A stretch of DNA of 64,000 nucleotides. It comes from Streptomyces roseoverticillatus (lineage in GTDB: Bacteria > Actinomycetota > Actinomycetes > Streptomycetales > Streptomycetaceae). Position 1 is the stretch's first letter. Each line of letters opens with the position of its first letter. The DNA lies in the NCBI RefSeq assembly GCF_000719265.1, contig NZ_JOFL01000028.1:1-64000 (forward strand), written 5' to 3'. The notes beneath the pieces were generated by a model. The model worked only from the letters and a program-made list of their open reading frames with translations. It did no database searches and was not told the DNA's origin. The position numbers and the translations under genes are program-made. This document shows positions 8,581-17,516 of the stretch, in pieces.

Positions 8581-9991
8581 GTTCCAATTGCAGTGGAATT
8601 GGCACGAGGCCCCCGCCGGCGGCCGGGACGAGCTGCAGGCGACCCGGGCCGACCTGCGCATAGCGGTGGGCGCCGAGACCGTCACCCTGATCCGGGAGCC
8701 CGGCGCCGGGACGTACCGCGAGCACGTCACCGGCTCCCTCTACCCCATGGCCGAGTGGATCGCCTTCAACTGGTGGTCGCTCGTGGCCGACGCGCGGCCG
8801 GGCACCCAGATATCCCAGCTCCGCTTCGCCTACAAGTACGGCGTCGGCGACGACCGCGGCGCGTGGTGGGTCCGTTCGCGCCGCCACGTCTTACGCGCGG
8901 CCTGCGACGGCTTCCGCTGGCCGGACATGCTCTTCGTGCCCGAGGGCCGGGAGACCCGGATCGTGTGGATGCCCGACATGGGGCCCGACGTCCGCCCCGG
9001 CGACCACTTCGCGAGCCGCGGCAACAGCTGTGTGGAGAGCGCGGCGTTCACCGCCTCCCTGGCCGCGTTCGTGGACGCCGTCGCGGACCGCCTGGCCGGG
9101 CAGGGCATCACGGACACCCCGCTGCAGGAGGAGTGGGCGGCGATCCGCTCCACCGGCGAGGAGGAGGCCGCCTTCTGCCGCGTCGCCGCGCGCCTGGGCC
9201 TCGACCCCTACAGCGAGGCCGAACCGTACGAGGCCGACATCGTCAAGGCCGCCGAGCAGCTGCCGGAGCCGCTGGCCGGTGACTTCTTCAACGGCGTGCG
9301 GCCGGAGCGGATCGCCGACCAGCTGGAGTGGGTGGCGCGGGCGCGCACGCTGATGGGCACGGCCCCCGAGGGCGCCGCGCCGGCCGACGCCCTGGTGGAG
9401 CTGCGGAAGGCCTGCGCCGACGTGAGCGCCCGGTTCTTCGCCCCGGGCAACCTCGACAACCCCTGGCACCTCGGGTACGAGGTGGCGCACCGGGTCCGCG
9501 CGTGGGCCGGCCTGGAGGACACCCGGCCCTTCGACCCGGCCCCCTTCATGAGCTACCGCACCGAACAGGTCCCCTACCTGGACCGCGGGCTGGTCGCCCT
9601 CGGCACGAGCCGGGGCGCGGAGGGGGCCGCCCTGGTGTCCGCCCGCCGCTTCACCGACCGTCCCCGGCGCTTCCTGCAGGCCCGGGCCCTGTGGCACCTG
9701 ATCTGCGACACCGACGACACCTTCCTCATCGCCGCCGCCCACACCCACCGCCAGCACGTGGCCCGGGGCTTCGCCCTGGAGGTCCTCGCCCCGGCCCGGG
9801 GCATCGCGACCCTGCTGTCCGACCCGGCCCACCTGGTGTCCGCCGAGGACGTGGAGCTGATCGCCGACGACTACGGCTGCGGCAACATCGTCGTGGAGCA
9901 CCAGCTGGACAACCTCGTCCTGGCAAGGGACTTCGCCCGGCCGGGCCCGGACCGCACCGGTGCGCGGGGTGACGGGGGCCGGTCCGCATGA
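8570..9991 (+). CDS. mmcO: ImmA/IrrE-like protein lacking the zinc motif (MmcO)
   Basis: A 473-aa protein I cannot place firmly. The C-terminal 200 residues follow the layout of ImmA/IrrE-type proteins found with XRE regulators in actinomycetes: a NPWHLGYEVAHRVRAW segment, RRFLQARALWHLI where a metalloprotease HExxH helix would sit, QHVARGFALEVLAPA, and the closing VVEHQLDN. The HExxH residues are absent, so peptidase activity is unlikely. The N-terminal half (YPMAEWIAFNWW...) is Trp-rich and unfamiliar. ATG at 8570 with GGAAGGG nine bases upstream; GTG at 8543 is an alternative. The stop overlaps the P450 start (ATGA). Confidence 0.7.
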   Translation: MLPEFQLQWNWHEAPAGGRDELQATRADLRIAVGAETVTLIREPGAGTYREHVTGSLYPMAEWIAFNWWSLVADARPGTQISQLRFAYKYGVGDDRGAWWVRSRRHVLRAACDGFRWPDMLFVPEGRETRIVWMPDMGPDVRPGDHFASRGNSCVESAAFTASLAAFVDAVADRLAGQGITDTPLQEEWAAIRSTGEEEAAFCRVAARLGLDPYSEAEPYEADIVKAAEQLPEPLAGDFFNGVRPERIADQLEWVARARTLMGTAPEGAAPADALVELRKACADVSARFFAPGNLDNPWHLGYEVAHRVRAWAGLEDTRPFDPAPFMSYRTEQVPYLDRGLVALGTSRGAEGAALVSARRFTDRPRRFLQARALWHLICDTDDTFLIAAAHTHRQHVARGFALEVLAPARGIATLLSDPAHLVSAEDVELIADDYGCGNIVVEHQLDNLVLARDFARPGPDRTGARGDGGRSA

Positions 9992-11193
9992 CCGCACGCG
10001 TTCCGTCCCTCTTCCCCTTCCCGCCCGGCCCCCTGGGCACGGTCCCGCCCGCGTTCGGACGGCTCCTGGCCGAGGACCCCGTGCCCGAGGTCCGGCTGGC
10101 CGACGGGGCGCGGATCCGCCTGGTCACCCGCCACGAGGACGTCCGGACCGTGCTGGCCGACGACCGCTTCAGCCGGCACCGGGCGGCCCTGCTGCCCGGG
10201 CGGGGGTTCGGCCGCTCGCAGGGGTCCGGCATCGTGGACCTCGACCCGCCGGACCACGCCCGGCTGCGGGGGCCGGTGGCCGCCGCGTTCGGCGCGGAGC
10301 GGGCCGCGCGCTTCGTGCCGCGCATCGAGGAGATCGCCGGGGACGTCCTCGCCGGGCTGCCCGCCGGGGCCGGCACCGTGGACCTGGTCACGGCGTACAC
10401 CGCGCCCTTCGCCGGCCGTGTCACCTGCGAGCTGCTCGGGTTCCCCGGTGACCGCTGGCGGGCCGTCACCTCCGACGTGGAGCTCCTGCTGCTGCCCCGG
10501 GGAGCCGCCGAGGAGGACCTGGCGGCCGCCCGGGACCGGCTCGGGAAGGCCTTGGGCGACCTGCTCGCCGCCTGCCGGGCCGCGCCCGGCGACAGCGTCG
10601 CCCACGCGCTCCTGGGCGCGGGCCCGCAGGACGCCGCCGCGAGCCTGACCGACGAGGATCGCAGGCTGCTCCTCCACGGCCTGGTCATCTCCGGCTTCGT
10701 CACCATCCGGGACCTCCTGGCCCGCCACCTCTTCGGCGTGCTCTCCTCCCCCGGCCTCGCCGCCCGGCTGGCCGGCGACCCGGCCCTCGTCCCGGTGGCC
10801 GTATGGGAACTGCTGCGCTTCTACCCCTCCACCCACGACGGGCTGCTGCGGGTCGCCACCGAGGACGTGGTGCTCTCCGGCAGCCGCATCGCCGCCGGGG
10901 AGGCGGTGCTGCCGCTGGTGGCGGCCGCCTCCCGCGACCCGGAGGTCTTCCCCGACCCCGACGTCCTCGACATCAGCCGGATCGCCGACCGCGCCATCGC
11001 CTTCGGCGCGGGCCGGCACGCCTGCCCGGCCGCCGACCTCGCCGTGGCCGAGCTGACCGTGGGCGTCGCACGGCTGCTCGCGGCGTTCCCCGGCATCGCG
11101 CCGGCCGTGCCGCCCGAGGAGATCGAGCACAGCAGCGAACTGCTGCCCCTCGCCGTCCGGTCGCTGCCGGTGGTCCTCGGACCGCGGCACTGA
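9988..11193 (+). CDS. mmcN: Cytochrome P450 with atypical I-helix (MmcN)
   Basis: A 401-aa bacterial P450. It has the C-helix DPPDHARLR, the ExxR motif in WELLRF, and the heme loop FGAGRHACPAADLA with Cys346 as thiolate ligand. The I-helix reads ISGFVTIRDLL (residues 234-244) where most P450s have AG(F/G)(E/D)TT: the acidic residue of the acid-alcohol pair is Val238 and the second Thr is Ile. This suggests altered proton delivery, as in P450s using peroxide or catalysing non-hydroxylation chemistry. It overlaps mmcO and precedes mmcM by 94 bases. A role in oxidising the mitosane core is inferred. Confidence 0.9.
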   Translation: MTARVPSLFPFPPGPLGTVPPAFGRLLAEDPVPEVRLADGARIRLVTRHEDVRTVLADDRFSRHRAALLPGRGFGRSQGSGIVDLDPPDHARLRGPVAAAFGAERAARFVPRIEEIAGDVLAGLPAGAGTVDLVTAYTAPFAGRVTCELLGFPGDRWRAVTSDVELLLLPRGAAEEDLAAARDRLGKALGDLLAACRAAPGDSVAHALLGAGPQDAAASLTDEDRRLLLHGLVISGFVTIRDLLARHLFGVLSSPGLAARLAGDPALVPVAVWELLRFYPSTHDGLLRVATEDVVLSGSRIAAGEAVLPLVAAASRDPEVFPDPDVLDISRIADRAIAFGAGRHACPAADLAVAELTVGVARLLAAFPGIAPAVPPEEIEHSSELLPLAVRSLPVVLGPRH

Positions 11194-11287
11194 CCGGCCC
11201 GACCCGAACCTCCGCGCCCGGCGGGGCTGCGGCCCGCGGCCCGCCCGGCGCGGACGCTCGTCCCGCTCCATCCAGAAAGGTTCATCG

Positions 11288-12706
11288 GTGAATTCAGCAA
11301 GCCACCAGTCACCGGGCGCGCCCGTCCCGCTCGGCGCACCGGACGCCGAGGAGCTCAGAGCTCACGTCGCCGGCCCCGTCCTGCTGCCCGGGGAGGAGGG
11401 CTTCGACGAGGAGCTCGCCGGCTTCGAGCTGTCCGTCACGCACCGCCCGGCGCTCATCGTCGGCGCCACCGGCGCGGCCGACGTCATCGCGGCCGTGCGC
11501 TTCGCCGCGGAGCGCGGCCTCGGGGTGGCGGTCCAGGCGACCGGCCACGGCATCTCCCGGCCCGCCACCGACGTGTTCATCGGCACCCGGCGGATGACCG
11601 GTGTACGGGTGGACCCGCAGGCCCGCACGGCGCGCATCGAGGCGGGCGTCCGCTGGGAGCAGGTGATCCACGAGGCGGCCGTGCACGGGCTGGCGCCGCT
11701 CAACGGCTCGGCGCCGTTCGTCGGAGCGGTCTCGTACTCCCTCGGCGGGGGGCTCGGGCTCCTCTCGCGCAAGTACGGCTTCGCGACCGACCACATCACC
11801 TCCTTCGACCTCGTCACCGCCGACGGCCGGCTGCTGGAGGTCACCCCCGAGCAGCACCCCGACCTGTTCTGGGGGGTGCGCGGCAGCAAGGGCAACCTCG
11901 GCATCGTCACCTCCCTGGAGGTGCGGCTGTTCCCCGTGAGCCGGGTGTACGGGGGCGGGCTGTTCTTCGACGCCGAGTCGACCCCGGCGGCGCTGAAGAC
12001 CTGGCTCGCGTGGGCGCCCCGGATGCCGGAGGAGATGGCGTCCTCGGTGTTCCTCGCCGAGTACCCCGACGCCGAGGGGCTGCCGGGGCCACTGCGCGGC
12101 CGGTTCGTCACCCACATCCGGCTGGCCTACCTCGGGGAGCCCGAGGAGGCCGAGCGGCACTTCGCCGAGCTCCGGGCGGCCGGCACGGTCGTCATGGACA
12201 CGGTGGCCTCCCTGCCGTACACGCGCGCCGGGGAGATCCATAACGACCCGCCGTCGCCCGTGGCGAGCTACAGCAAGACCTTCATGCTCCGCCGGCTCGA
12301 CGAGAAGGCCGCCGACCTGATCCTGCAGCTGGCCGGCCCCGGGACGAATGCGGTGCACGGCGTGGAGCTGCGCCACCTGGGCGGCGCCCTGTCCCGGCCC
12401 CCGCAGGTCCCCAGCGCGGTGGGCCACTTCCCGGACGCGGTCTTCAACGCCTACATCGCCTCCCTGATCGAGCCGGAGACGATCGAGTCCGTCGACCGGG
12501 CGCAGCAGGGCTTCGTGGACGCCCTGCGGCCCTGGACGACGCCCGGGGCGTGCCTGAACTTCCTCGCGGGCCACAACACGTCGGTGGAGGTCGCCCGCGG
12601 CGCCTTCACGCCGGAGAACTACGCCCGGCTGCAGGGGCTGAAGGCGCGGCACGACCCGGGCAACGTCTTCCGGTTCAACCCCAACATCCCGCCGCTGCCC
12701 GCGTAG
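11288..12706 (+). CDS. mmcM: FAD-linked oxidase, berberine-bridge-enzyme type, mono-covalent (MmcM)
   Basis: A 472-aa oxidase with a PCMH FAD-binding domain (about residues 45-215) and C-terminal BBE segment ending in HDPGNVFRFNPNIPP. QATGHGIS contains His87, the usual 8-alpha-histidyl FAD anchor. The second anchor Cys of bicovalent members is missing: the loop reads NGSAPFVGAVSYSLGGG. No signal peptide, so it is cytoplasmic, unlike MitR. Such enzymes oxidise alcohols or amines with oxygen, giving peroxide. GTG start behind AGAAAGG. It lies in the rightward P450-oxidase-ALDH run. Substrate unknown; an alcohol-to-aldehyde step feeding MmcL is one possibility. Confidence 0.88.
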   Translation: MNSASHQSPGAPVPLGAPDAEELRAHVAGPVLLPGEEGFDEELAGFELSVTHRPALIVGATGAADVIAAVRFAAERGLGVAVQATGHGISRPATDVFIGTRRMTGVRVDPQARTARIEAGVRWEQVIHEAAVHGLAPLNGSAPFVGAVSYSLGGGLGLLSRKYGFATDHITSFDLVTADGRLLEVTPEQHPDLFWGVRGSKGNLGIVTSLEVRLFPVSRVYGGGLFFDAESTPAALKTWLAWAPRMPEEMASSVFLAEYPDAEGLPGPLRGRFVTHIRLAYLGEPEEAERHFAELRAAGTVVMDTVASLPYTRAGEIHNDPPSPVASYSKTFMLRRLDEKAADLILQLAGPGTNAVHGVELRHLGGALSRPPQVPSAVGHFPDAVFNAYIASLIEPETIESVDRAQQGFVDALRPWTTPGACLNFLAGHNTSVEVARGAFTPENYARLQGLKARHDPGNVFRFNPNIPPLPA

Positions 12707-12803
12707 CCGGCGCGCGGCGGCCGCCCCGGGGCCCTCGTGCTCCGGCGCGGCCGCCGCCCGCGCGTTCCGGCGGGGCGCACGTCACGGACGACACGAGGAG
12801 ACG

Positions 12804-14327
12804 GTGAGGCACATGGAGAGCGTGGCCGAGCAGGTTCCCATGTACATCGGCGGCCTGGCCGTGCCGGCCCGCGACGGTGCCGTCCTGCGCACCTTCGAGC
12901 CGGCGACGCGGCGTCACCTGGCCGACGTGCCGAGCGGCGGCCCCGAGGACGTGCGCCGGGCGGTGGCGGCCGCCCGGAAGGCCTTCGACGAGGGCCCCTG
13001 GCCCCGGATGCCGGCGCGGGAGCGGGCCCGCCTGCTGCGCGCGGCGGCGGAGCGGCTGGCCGGTGAGGCGGCGGAGTTCGCGCACCTGGAGGTGCGCGAC
13101 AACGGCGCGACGCTGCGCAAGGCGCGGGGGGCGGACGTGCCCGGCGCGGCGGCGGCGTTCGAGTGGAGCGCCTGGTGGGCGGAGCACGTGCCCGAGCGGG
13201 AGCCCGGGGACGGCGGCGCGTACGTGCTGTGGCGGCCGGCCGGGGTCGTCGCCGCGATCGTGCCCTGGAACCTGCCGCTGTTGCTGGCCGCCTGGCGGAT
13301 CGCGCCCGCGATCGCCGCGGGCAACACGTGTGTGATCAAGCCGGCTTCGTTCGCTTCGCTGTCCGTGCTGCGCCTGGTGCGGCTGCTGCACGAGTGCGGG
13401 CTGCCGCCGGGCGTGGTCAATGTGGTCACGGGGCCGGGTGCGGTGACCGGTGAGAGTCTGGTGCGCGCCCCGGGGGTGGACCTCGTGGCGTTCACCGGCT
13501 CCGACGAGACGGGGGACGCCGTACGGCAGGGGGCGGCGTCGGCGGGCACGAGCACCCGCCTGGACCTGGGGGGCAAGTCGCCCAACCTCGTGCTGGCGGA
13601 CGCCGATCTCGAACAGGCCGTGAAGGGTGTGGCGTGGGGGGCGTTCCTGCACAACGGGCAGGTGTGCATGGCGGGCACCCGGGCCGTGGTGCACGCCGCC
13701 GTCCACGACGATTTCGTGCGGCTGCTCGTCGAGCGGGTGGGGCGGCTGCGGCTGGGCGACCCGCTGGACGAGGCCACCGACCTCGGTCCTCTGGTGTCGC
13801 GCAGCCAGGCGCGCACGGCCCGGCGCTTCACCGAGCTGGGCCTGTCCCAGGGGGCGCGGCTGGCGTGCGGCGGAGGTTCCCCGGCCGCGGGCGAGCTGGC
13901 CGAAGGGCTGGATGCCGCCGCGTACTTCAGGCCCACGGTGCTGACCTCGGTGGGCGAGCGGGACGCCGTCGCGCAGGAGGAGATCTTCGGCCCCGTGCTG
14001 TCCGTCCTCCGTGCCGGCGACGACGAGGAGGCGGTGCGCATTGCCAACGGCACCCGCTACCGGCTCAGCGCCGGTGTCTGGTCCGCCGACCCGGCGCGGG
14101 CGCGCGCCGTCGCCGAGCGGCTGCGCGCGGACCGGGTGTGGATCAACGACTACCGCCTGGTCGACCTGGAGCGGCCGGGCCGGGCGGGCGGCTCCTCCGC
14201 CGTCTGGGACCGGCTGACGAACGAACTGGACTCCTACCGGCGGCGGCACACCGTGCACGAGGGCCGCGAGCAGGGGGCGGGACGGCCGGCGGGGCCGCCC
14301 ACTCCCTACGCGCTGCTGGGCGGATGA
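12804..14327 (+). CDS. mmcL: Aldehyde dehydrogenase (MmcL)
   Basis: A 507-aa NAD(P)-dependent aldehyde dehydrogenase. Motifs: IVPWNLPLLLAAW of the cofactor domain, IKPASFASL, AFTGSDETG, LDLGGKSPN, NGQVCMAG with catalytic Cys288, and EEIFGPVLSV. The general-base Glu of LELGGK is replaced by Asp254. GTG start at 12804 directly behind GAGGAGAC; an ATG nine bases later is possible. It follows mmcM by 97 bases and converges on mmcK with two bases between stops. It would oxidise an aldehyde intermediate or a shunt aldehyde to the acid. The last 35 residues are an uncommon Gly/Pro-rich tail. Confidence 0.92.
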   Translation: MRHMESVAEQVPMYIGGLAVPARDGAVLRTFEPATRRHLADVPSGGPEDVRRAVAAARKAFDEGPWPRMPARERARLLRAAAERLAGEAAEFAHLEVRDNGATLRKARGADVPGAAAAFEWSAWWAEHVPEREPGDGGAYVLWRPAGVVAAIVPWNLPLLLAAWRIAPAIAAGNTCVIKPASFASLSVLRLVRLLHECGLPPGVVNVVTGPGAVTGESLVRAPGVDLVAFTGSDETGDAVRQGAASAGTSTRLDLGGKSPNLVLADADLEQAVKGVAWGAFLHNGQVCMAGTRAVVHAAVHDDFVRLLVERVGRLRLGDPLDEATDLGPLVSRSQARTARRFTELGLSQGARLACGGGSPAAGELAEGLDAAAYFRPTVLTSVGERDAVAQEEIFGPVLSVLRAGDDEEAVRIANGTRYRLSAGVWSADPARARAVAERLRADRVWINDYRLVDLERPGRAGGSSAVWDRLTNELDSYRRRHTVHEGREQGAGRPAGPPTPYALLGG

Positions 14328-14329
14328 GG

Positions 14330-15709
14330 TCAGGCGACGGGGCGGCGGGAGCCGTGCTGCGGGAGGCCGAGGAGCCCCCGCAGGGTCGGTGCCACGTCGT
14401 AGAGCGAGAGGCCGACGGCCTGTCCCGGGGCGACGCCCGGCGCGCTGAGCGCGAAGATGCCGGTGTCGCCGTGGTTGGCGTGGTCCGGCCCGGTGTCGTT
14501 CTCCGTCGTGTAGAGGCCCTTGCCCATGCCGAGGGTGGCCAGGGCCCGCCAGCGCAGGTTCCCGACGTAGACGAGGAGGTCCGGGGCGATGCCGTTGACC
14601 TCCGGGTACAGCTCGCCGGGGCGCAGGGCGCGGGTGCCCATCGGCTGCCCCTGGTCGTCCGGCACGGCCTCCAGCGCCGCGGCGACGAGGTCGCGGGTGC
14701 TCTCGTACTCGGCGGCGGGGATCGTGCCGTGCGGCTCCCTGCCCTCGACGTTGAGGAAGATCCGTCCGTAGTAGCCGCCCTCGGCCCAGGCGGTGGTGCG
14801 CTTCCAGTCGATCCGGGCCGCGCTGACGGGTGTGGGGCCGGCGGCCTCCTCGGCCAGGACGAGGAGGCCTTCCTTGCGCAGCCACTCGTTGATGAAGAAG
14901 CCGCCCACCATGGGCTGTGCCCCGTGGTCGGAGACGACGAGCACGGCGGTGTCCTCGGGCAGGCACTCCAGGAACCGGCCGAGGTGCCGGTCGAGGGCGC
15001 GGTAGTAGTCGCGGAAGAGGCCGGCGTGGGGGTTGCCGGGCTCGTGCCGGGGGTGGCCGGGGTCGCAGTACTTCCAGAAGCCGTGGTGCAGGCGGTCGGG
15101 GCCCATGTCCACGAAGGAGAGGAAGTCCCACTCCTGGGTGGTCGCGAGGTGGCGGGCGACCTCGAAGCGCTGCTCGCTCATGTCGAAGATCTGCTGCGAG
15201 ACGCGGCCGAGCTCGGGGGAACGGAAGTCCTCGACGTCCAGGGCGTAGCCGCCGGTCAGCTTGTGCAGGTCGGCGGCGAGGCCGGGCGGCGAGGTGTACT
15301 GCGCCTGGGTGCTGGGCGCGAGGAAGCAGGAGACCATCGCTCCCCGGATGGGGGCGGGCGGGTAGGTGCCGGGCACGCCGAGGACGACGCTGGGGCGCCC
15401 GGCCTCCGTCATCTCGTCCCAGATCCGCGGGGCCCGGATGCTGTGGGACGTGGCGAACTTCAGCGGGCCGTAGTCGTGGGCGGCGCGGTCCCGGAATCCG
15501 TAGACGCCGAGTTCGCCGGGAGTGCGGCCCGACATCATGCAGGACCACGCGGGCATGGTGATGGGCGGGTCGACACTGCGCATCGGTCCCCACAGGGAAT
15601 TGCGGCGCAGTGCGGTGAACACCGGCATGTCGTCGGCGAACCGGTCGAACATGTACTGCGGAGTCGCGGAGTCGAGGCCTATCACGGCCACTTTACGGGC
15701 AGCGGGCAT
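14330..15709 (-). CDS. mmcK: Type I phosphodiesterase/alkaline-phosphatase-superfamily enzyme (MmcK)
   Basis: A 459-aa metal hydrolase, second of the four paralogues. Metal ligands look complete: GLDSATP at residues 11-17, FVDMGPDRLHHGFW, VSDHGAQP, and NHGDTGIF near the C terminus. The nucleophile segment is PAWSCMMSGRTPGELG, which puts Cys at the position where MmcA and MmcC have Thr. The family cleaves phosphodiesters or phosphate/sulfate monoesters through a covalent intermediate, and the Cys form recalls sulfatases before conversion to formylglycine, although the CxPSR signature is absent. Divergent from mmcJ across 119 bases. Substrate unknown. Confidence 0.88.
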   Translation of the reverse strand: MPAARKVAVIGLDSATPQYMFDRFADDMPVFTALRRNSLWGPMRSVDPPITMPAWSCMMSGRTPGELGVYGFRDRAAHDYGPLKFATSHSIRAPRIWDEMTEAGRPSVVLGVPGTYPPAPIRGAMVSCFLAPSTQAQYTSPPGLAADLHKLTGGYALDVEDFRSPELGRVSQQIFDMSEQRFEVARHLATTQEWDFLSFVDMGPDRLHHGFWKYCDPGHPRHEPGNPHAGLFRDYYRALDRHLGRFLECLPEDTAVLVVSDHGAQPMVGGFFINEWLRKEGLLVLAEEAAGPTPVSAARIDWKRTTAWAEGGYYGRIFLNVEGREPHGTIPAAEYESTRDLVAAALEAVPDDQGQPMGTRALRPGELYPEVNGIAPDLLVYVGNLRWRALATLGMGKGLYTTENDTGPDHANHGDTGIFALSAPGVAPGQAVGLSLYDVAPTLRGLLGLPQHGSRRPVA

Positions 15710-15828
15710 CGGGGATTCCTCTCACTGTGCACAGCGCGCGACCGCGCGCGGATCCTGCGTGGAGAAAACATGAGCGCCGCAAAAAACATACGCGCCGCCG
15801 GAGATATACGACAGGGGGCAAGAGGACG

Positions 15829-16653
15829 ATGAGGATCAGCATTGCACTGCCGAATACCGTACCGGGCGCGGACGGACGCCTTTTAATGGAATGGGCGCGA
15901 AGGGCCGAGGAGCGCGGATTCGCCTCGCTGGCCGTCACGGAGCGGCTGGTGTACCCGGGCCACGACCCGTTGCTCACGCTGGCCGCCGCGGCCGCGGTGA
16001 CGTCCCGGATCGGGCTGCTGACCAACGTCCTGATCGGCCCGCTGCGCACGGCGCCGGTGCTGGCCAAGTCGGTGGCGTCGCTGGCGTCGCTGTCCGGCGG
16101 GCGGCTCGTCCTGGGGATGGGGCCGGGCGTGCGGGGGGACGACTTCGAGGCCGCGGGGCGCCCCTTCGCGGGGCGGCGCGCGGCTTTCGAGGAGCAGCTG
16201 GAGCTGCTCGGGCGGGGCGCGGTGCCCGCGGCGGGTGCGGAGGTGCCGGTGCTGGTGGGCGGGCTGAGCGACGCGGCCGTGCGCCGCGTGGTGCGCCGGG
16301 GCGACGGCTGGACGGCGCCGGGCCTGGAGCCGGAGGCGGTCCTGCCGTTCGCCGCACGGGTGCGCCGCGCCTGGTCCGAGGGCGGGCGCTCCGGCGCGCC
16401 GCGCATCGTGGCGCTGGCGCGCTTCGCGCTGGGCGAGGACGTGGAGCGGGAGTCGGCGGCGTTCGTGCGGGACTACTTCTCCGTGCTGGGCGCGGAGGCC
16501 GAGGAGTTCGTGGCGAAGACGCCCCGCACGCCGGAGCGGATCCGCGAGGCCGTCGAAGAGCTGGCCGGCGGAGGGGTGGACGAGGTGGTCCTGCACCCCA
16601 CCGCGGCCGCGCTGTCGCAGGTGGACCGGCTGGCGGACGTGCTGCTCCCCTAG
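15829..16653 (+). CDS. mmcJ: Luciferase-like (F420-type) oxidoreductase MmcJ
   Basis: A 274-aa member of the luciferase-like monooxygenase/F420-dependent methylene-H4MPT reductase family. It starts RISIALPNTVPG, has the family GLLTNVLIGPLR strand, LSGGRLVLGMGPG and VPVLVGG..DAAVRRV. It is shorter than usual (about 330 aa) because the insertion after the third strand is small. ATG at 15829 behind AAGAGGACG. The stop overlaps the convergent mmcI stop by four bases. These enzymes use reduced F420 or FMN for hydride transfer to imines, enones or quinones. Which mitomycin step it serves is not known. Confidence 0.87.
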   Translation: MRISIALPNTVPGADGRLLMEWARRAEERGFASLAVTERLVYPGHDPLLTLAAAAAVTSRIGLLTNVLIGPLRTAPVLAKSVASLASLSGGRLVLGMGPGVRGDDFEAAGRPFAGRRAAFEEQLELLGRGAVPAAGAEVPVLVGGLSDAAVRRVVRRGDGWTAPGLEPEAVLPFAARVRRAWSEGGRSGAPRIVALARFALGEDVERESAAFVRDYFSVLGAEAEEFVAKTPRTPERIREAVEELAGGGVDEVVLHPTAAALSQVDRLADVLLP

Positions 16654-17462
16654 GCCGGGTCCGCGACTTGTTCCTCTTGTCCCTCGCGGGCGAAGGGCAG
16701 GGCCCGCTCCACGCCGTCCAGCCGGAAGGGATGCCCTACCTGGAAGATCAGGTGGCGGGCGCCCGCGGCCACCAGCCGGTGCAGCTCTTCGCCGGTCTGG
16801 TCACGGGTGACGAAGGCGCTGCGTTCGATCGCCGCCGGGTCGCGGCCCACCTCGGCGCACCACTGGTCGAGCACGCGGTTGCCCTCGGCGAAGCGCCAGG
16901 CCATGGTGTTCCAGATGGTGGCACGCTCGGCGGCGAAGCGCAGCAGGCGCCTGCGGCCGTCGCCGCCGATGAGCAGGGGCAGGGCGCCCAGCGGTCCGGG
17001 GTTGAGGCGGGCGAGCCTGCGGTCGATCCGGGCCACCGCGTCAACGAGCCCGGCGACGCGCTCTCCCGCTCCGGGCACGGGGTATCCGTACTCCTTCAGG
17101 TCGCGTTCGACCCAGCCCGCGCCCATGCCCAGGATGAGGCGGCCGTCGCTGAGGTGGTCGACGGTGCGGGCCATGTCGGCGAGCAGGTCGGGGTTGCGGT
17201 AGGCGTAGTTGGTGACGAGGGTGCCCACCCGGGCGGCGCGGGTGTCGGCGGCCAGGGCGGCCAGCAGGGTCCACGCCTCGTAGTGGCTGCCGTCGGGGTC
17301 GCCGGTGAGCGGGAAGAAGTGGTCCCACAGCCACAGCGAGTCCACGCCCAGGGAGTCGGCCGCGCGCCAGGCGGCGCGCAGTTCACGCACGGAGGTGTGC
17401 TGGGGGGTCAGCCAGACCCCGATCCTGATGCGCCCGTCCGGTCGCGTGAGTGCGTACGTCAT
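16650..17462 (-). CDS. mmcI: Luciferase-like (F420-type) oxidoreductase MmcI
   Basis: A 270-aa luciferase-like flavin/F420 protein. Visible landmarks: IRIGVWLTPQH, LWLWDHFFPLTGDPDGSHYEAWT (Asp-His of the substrate side), VGTLVTNYAYRNPDLLADMARTVDHLS (start of the cofactor-binding helix), GRLILGMGAGW and LPLLIGGDGRRRLLR. The spacing resembles F420-dependent members more than bacterial luciferase. ATG at 17462. It is divergent from mmcH over 109 bases containing a promoter and a 12-base direct repeat, and convergent with mmcJ. A partner role with MmcJ is suggested only by adjacency. Confidence 0.87.
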   Translation of the reverse strand: MTYALTRPDGRIRIGVWLTPQHTSVRELRAAWRAADSLGVDSLWLWDHFFPLTGDPDGSHYEAWTLLAALAADTRAARVGTLVTNYAYRNPDLLADMARTVDHLSDGRLILGMGAGWVERDLKEYGYPVPGAGERVAGLVDAVARIDRRLARLNPGPLGALPLLIGGDGRRRLLRFAAERATIWNTMAWRFAEGNRVLDQWCAEVGRDPAAIERSAFVTRDQTGEELHRLVAAGARHLIFQVGHPFRLDGVERALPFAREGQEEQVADPA

Positions 17463-17516
17463 CGTGGGAACCGCCCTTCCGGCGTGTGCGGGAATCATGT
17501 CGCGGGGATTACCGCG

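Noticed and set aside
12675..15593. 972-codon minus-strand frame spanning mmcL and mmcK
   Set aside because: Runs opposite mmcL and through mmcK in the wrong frame; low-complexity Arg/Pro composition and overlap with two well supported enzymes.
14330..15709. MmcK as a classical sulfatase
   Set aside because: Cys is at the nucleophile place, but the CxPSR formylglycine signature is absent, so no sulfatase call is made.
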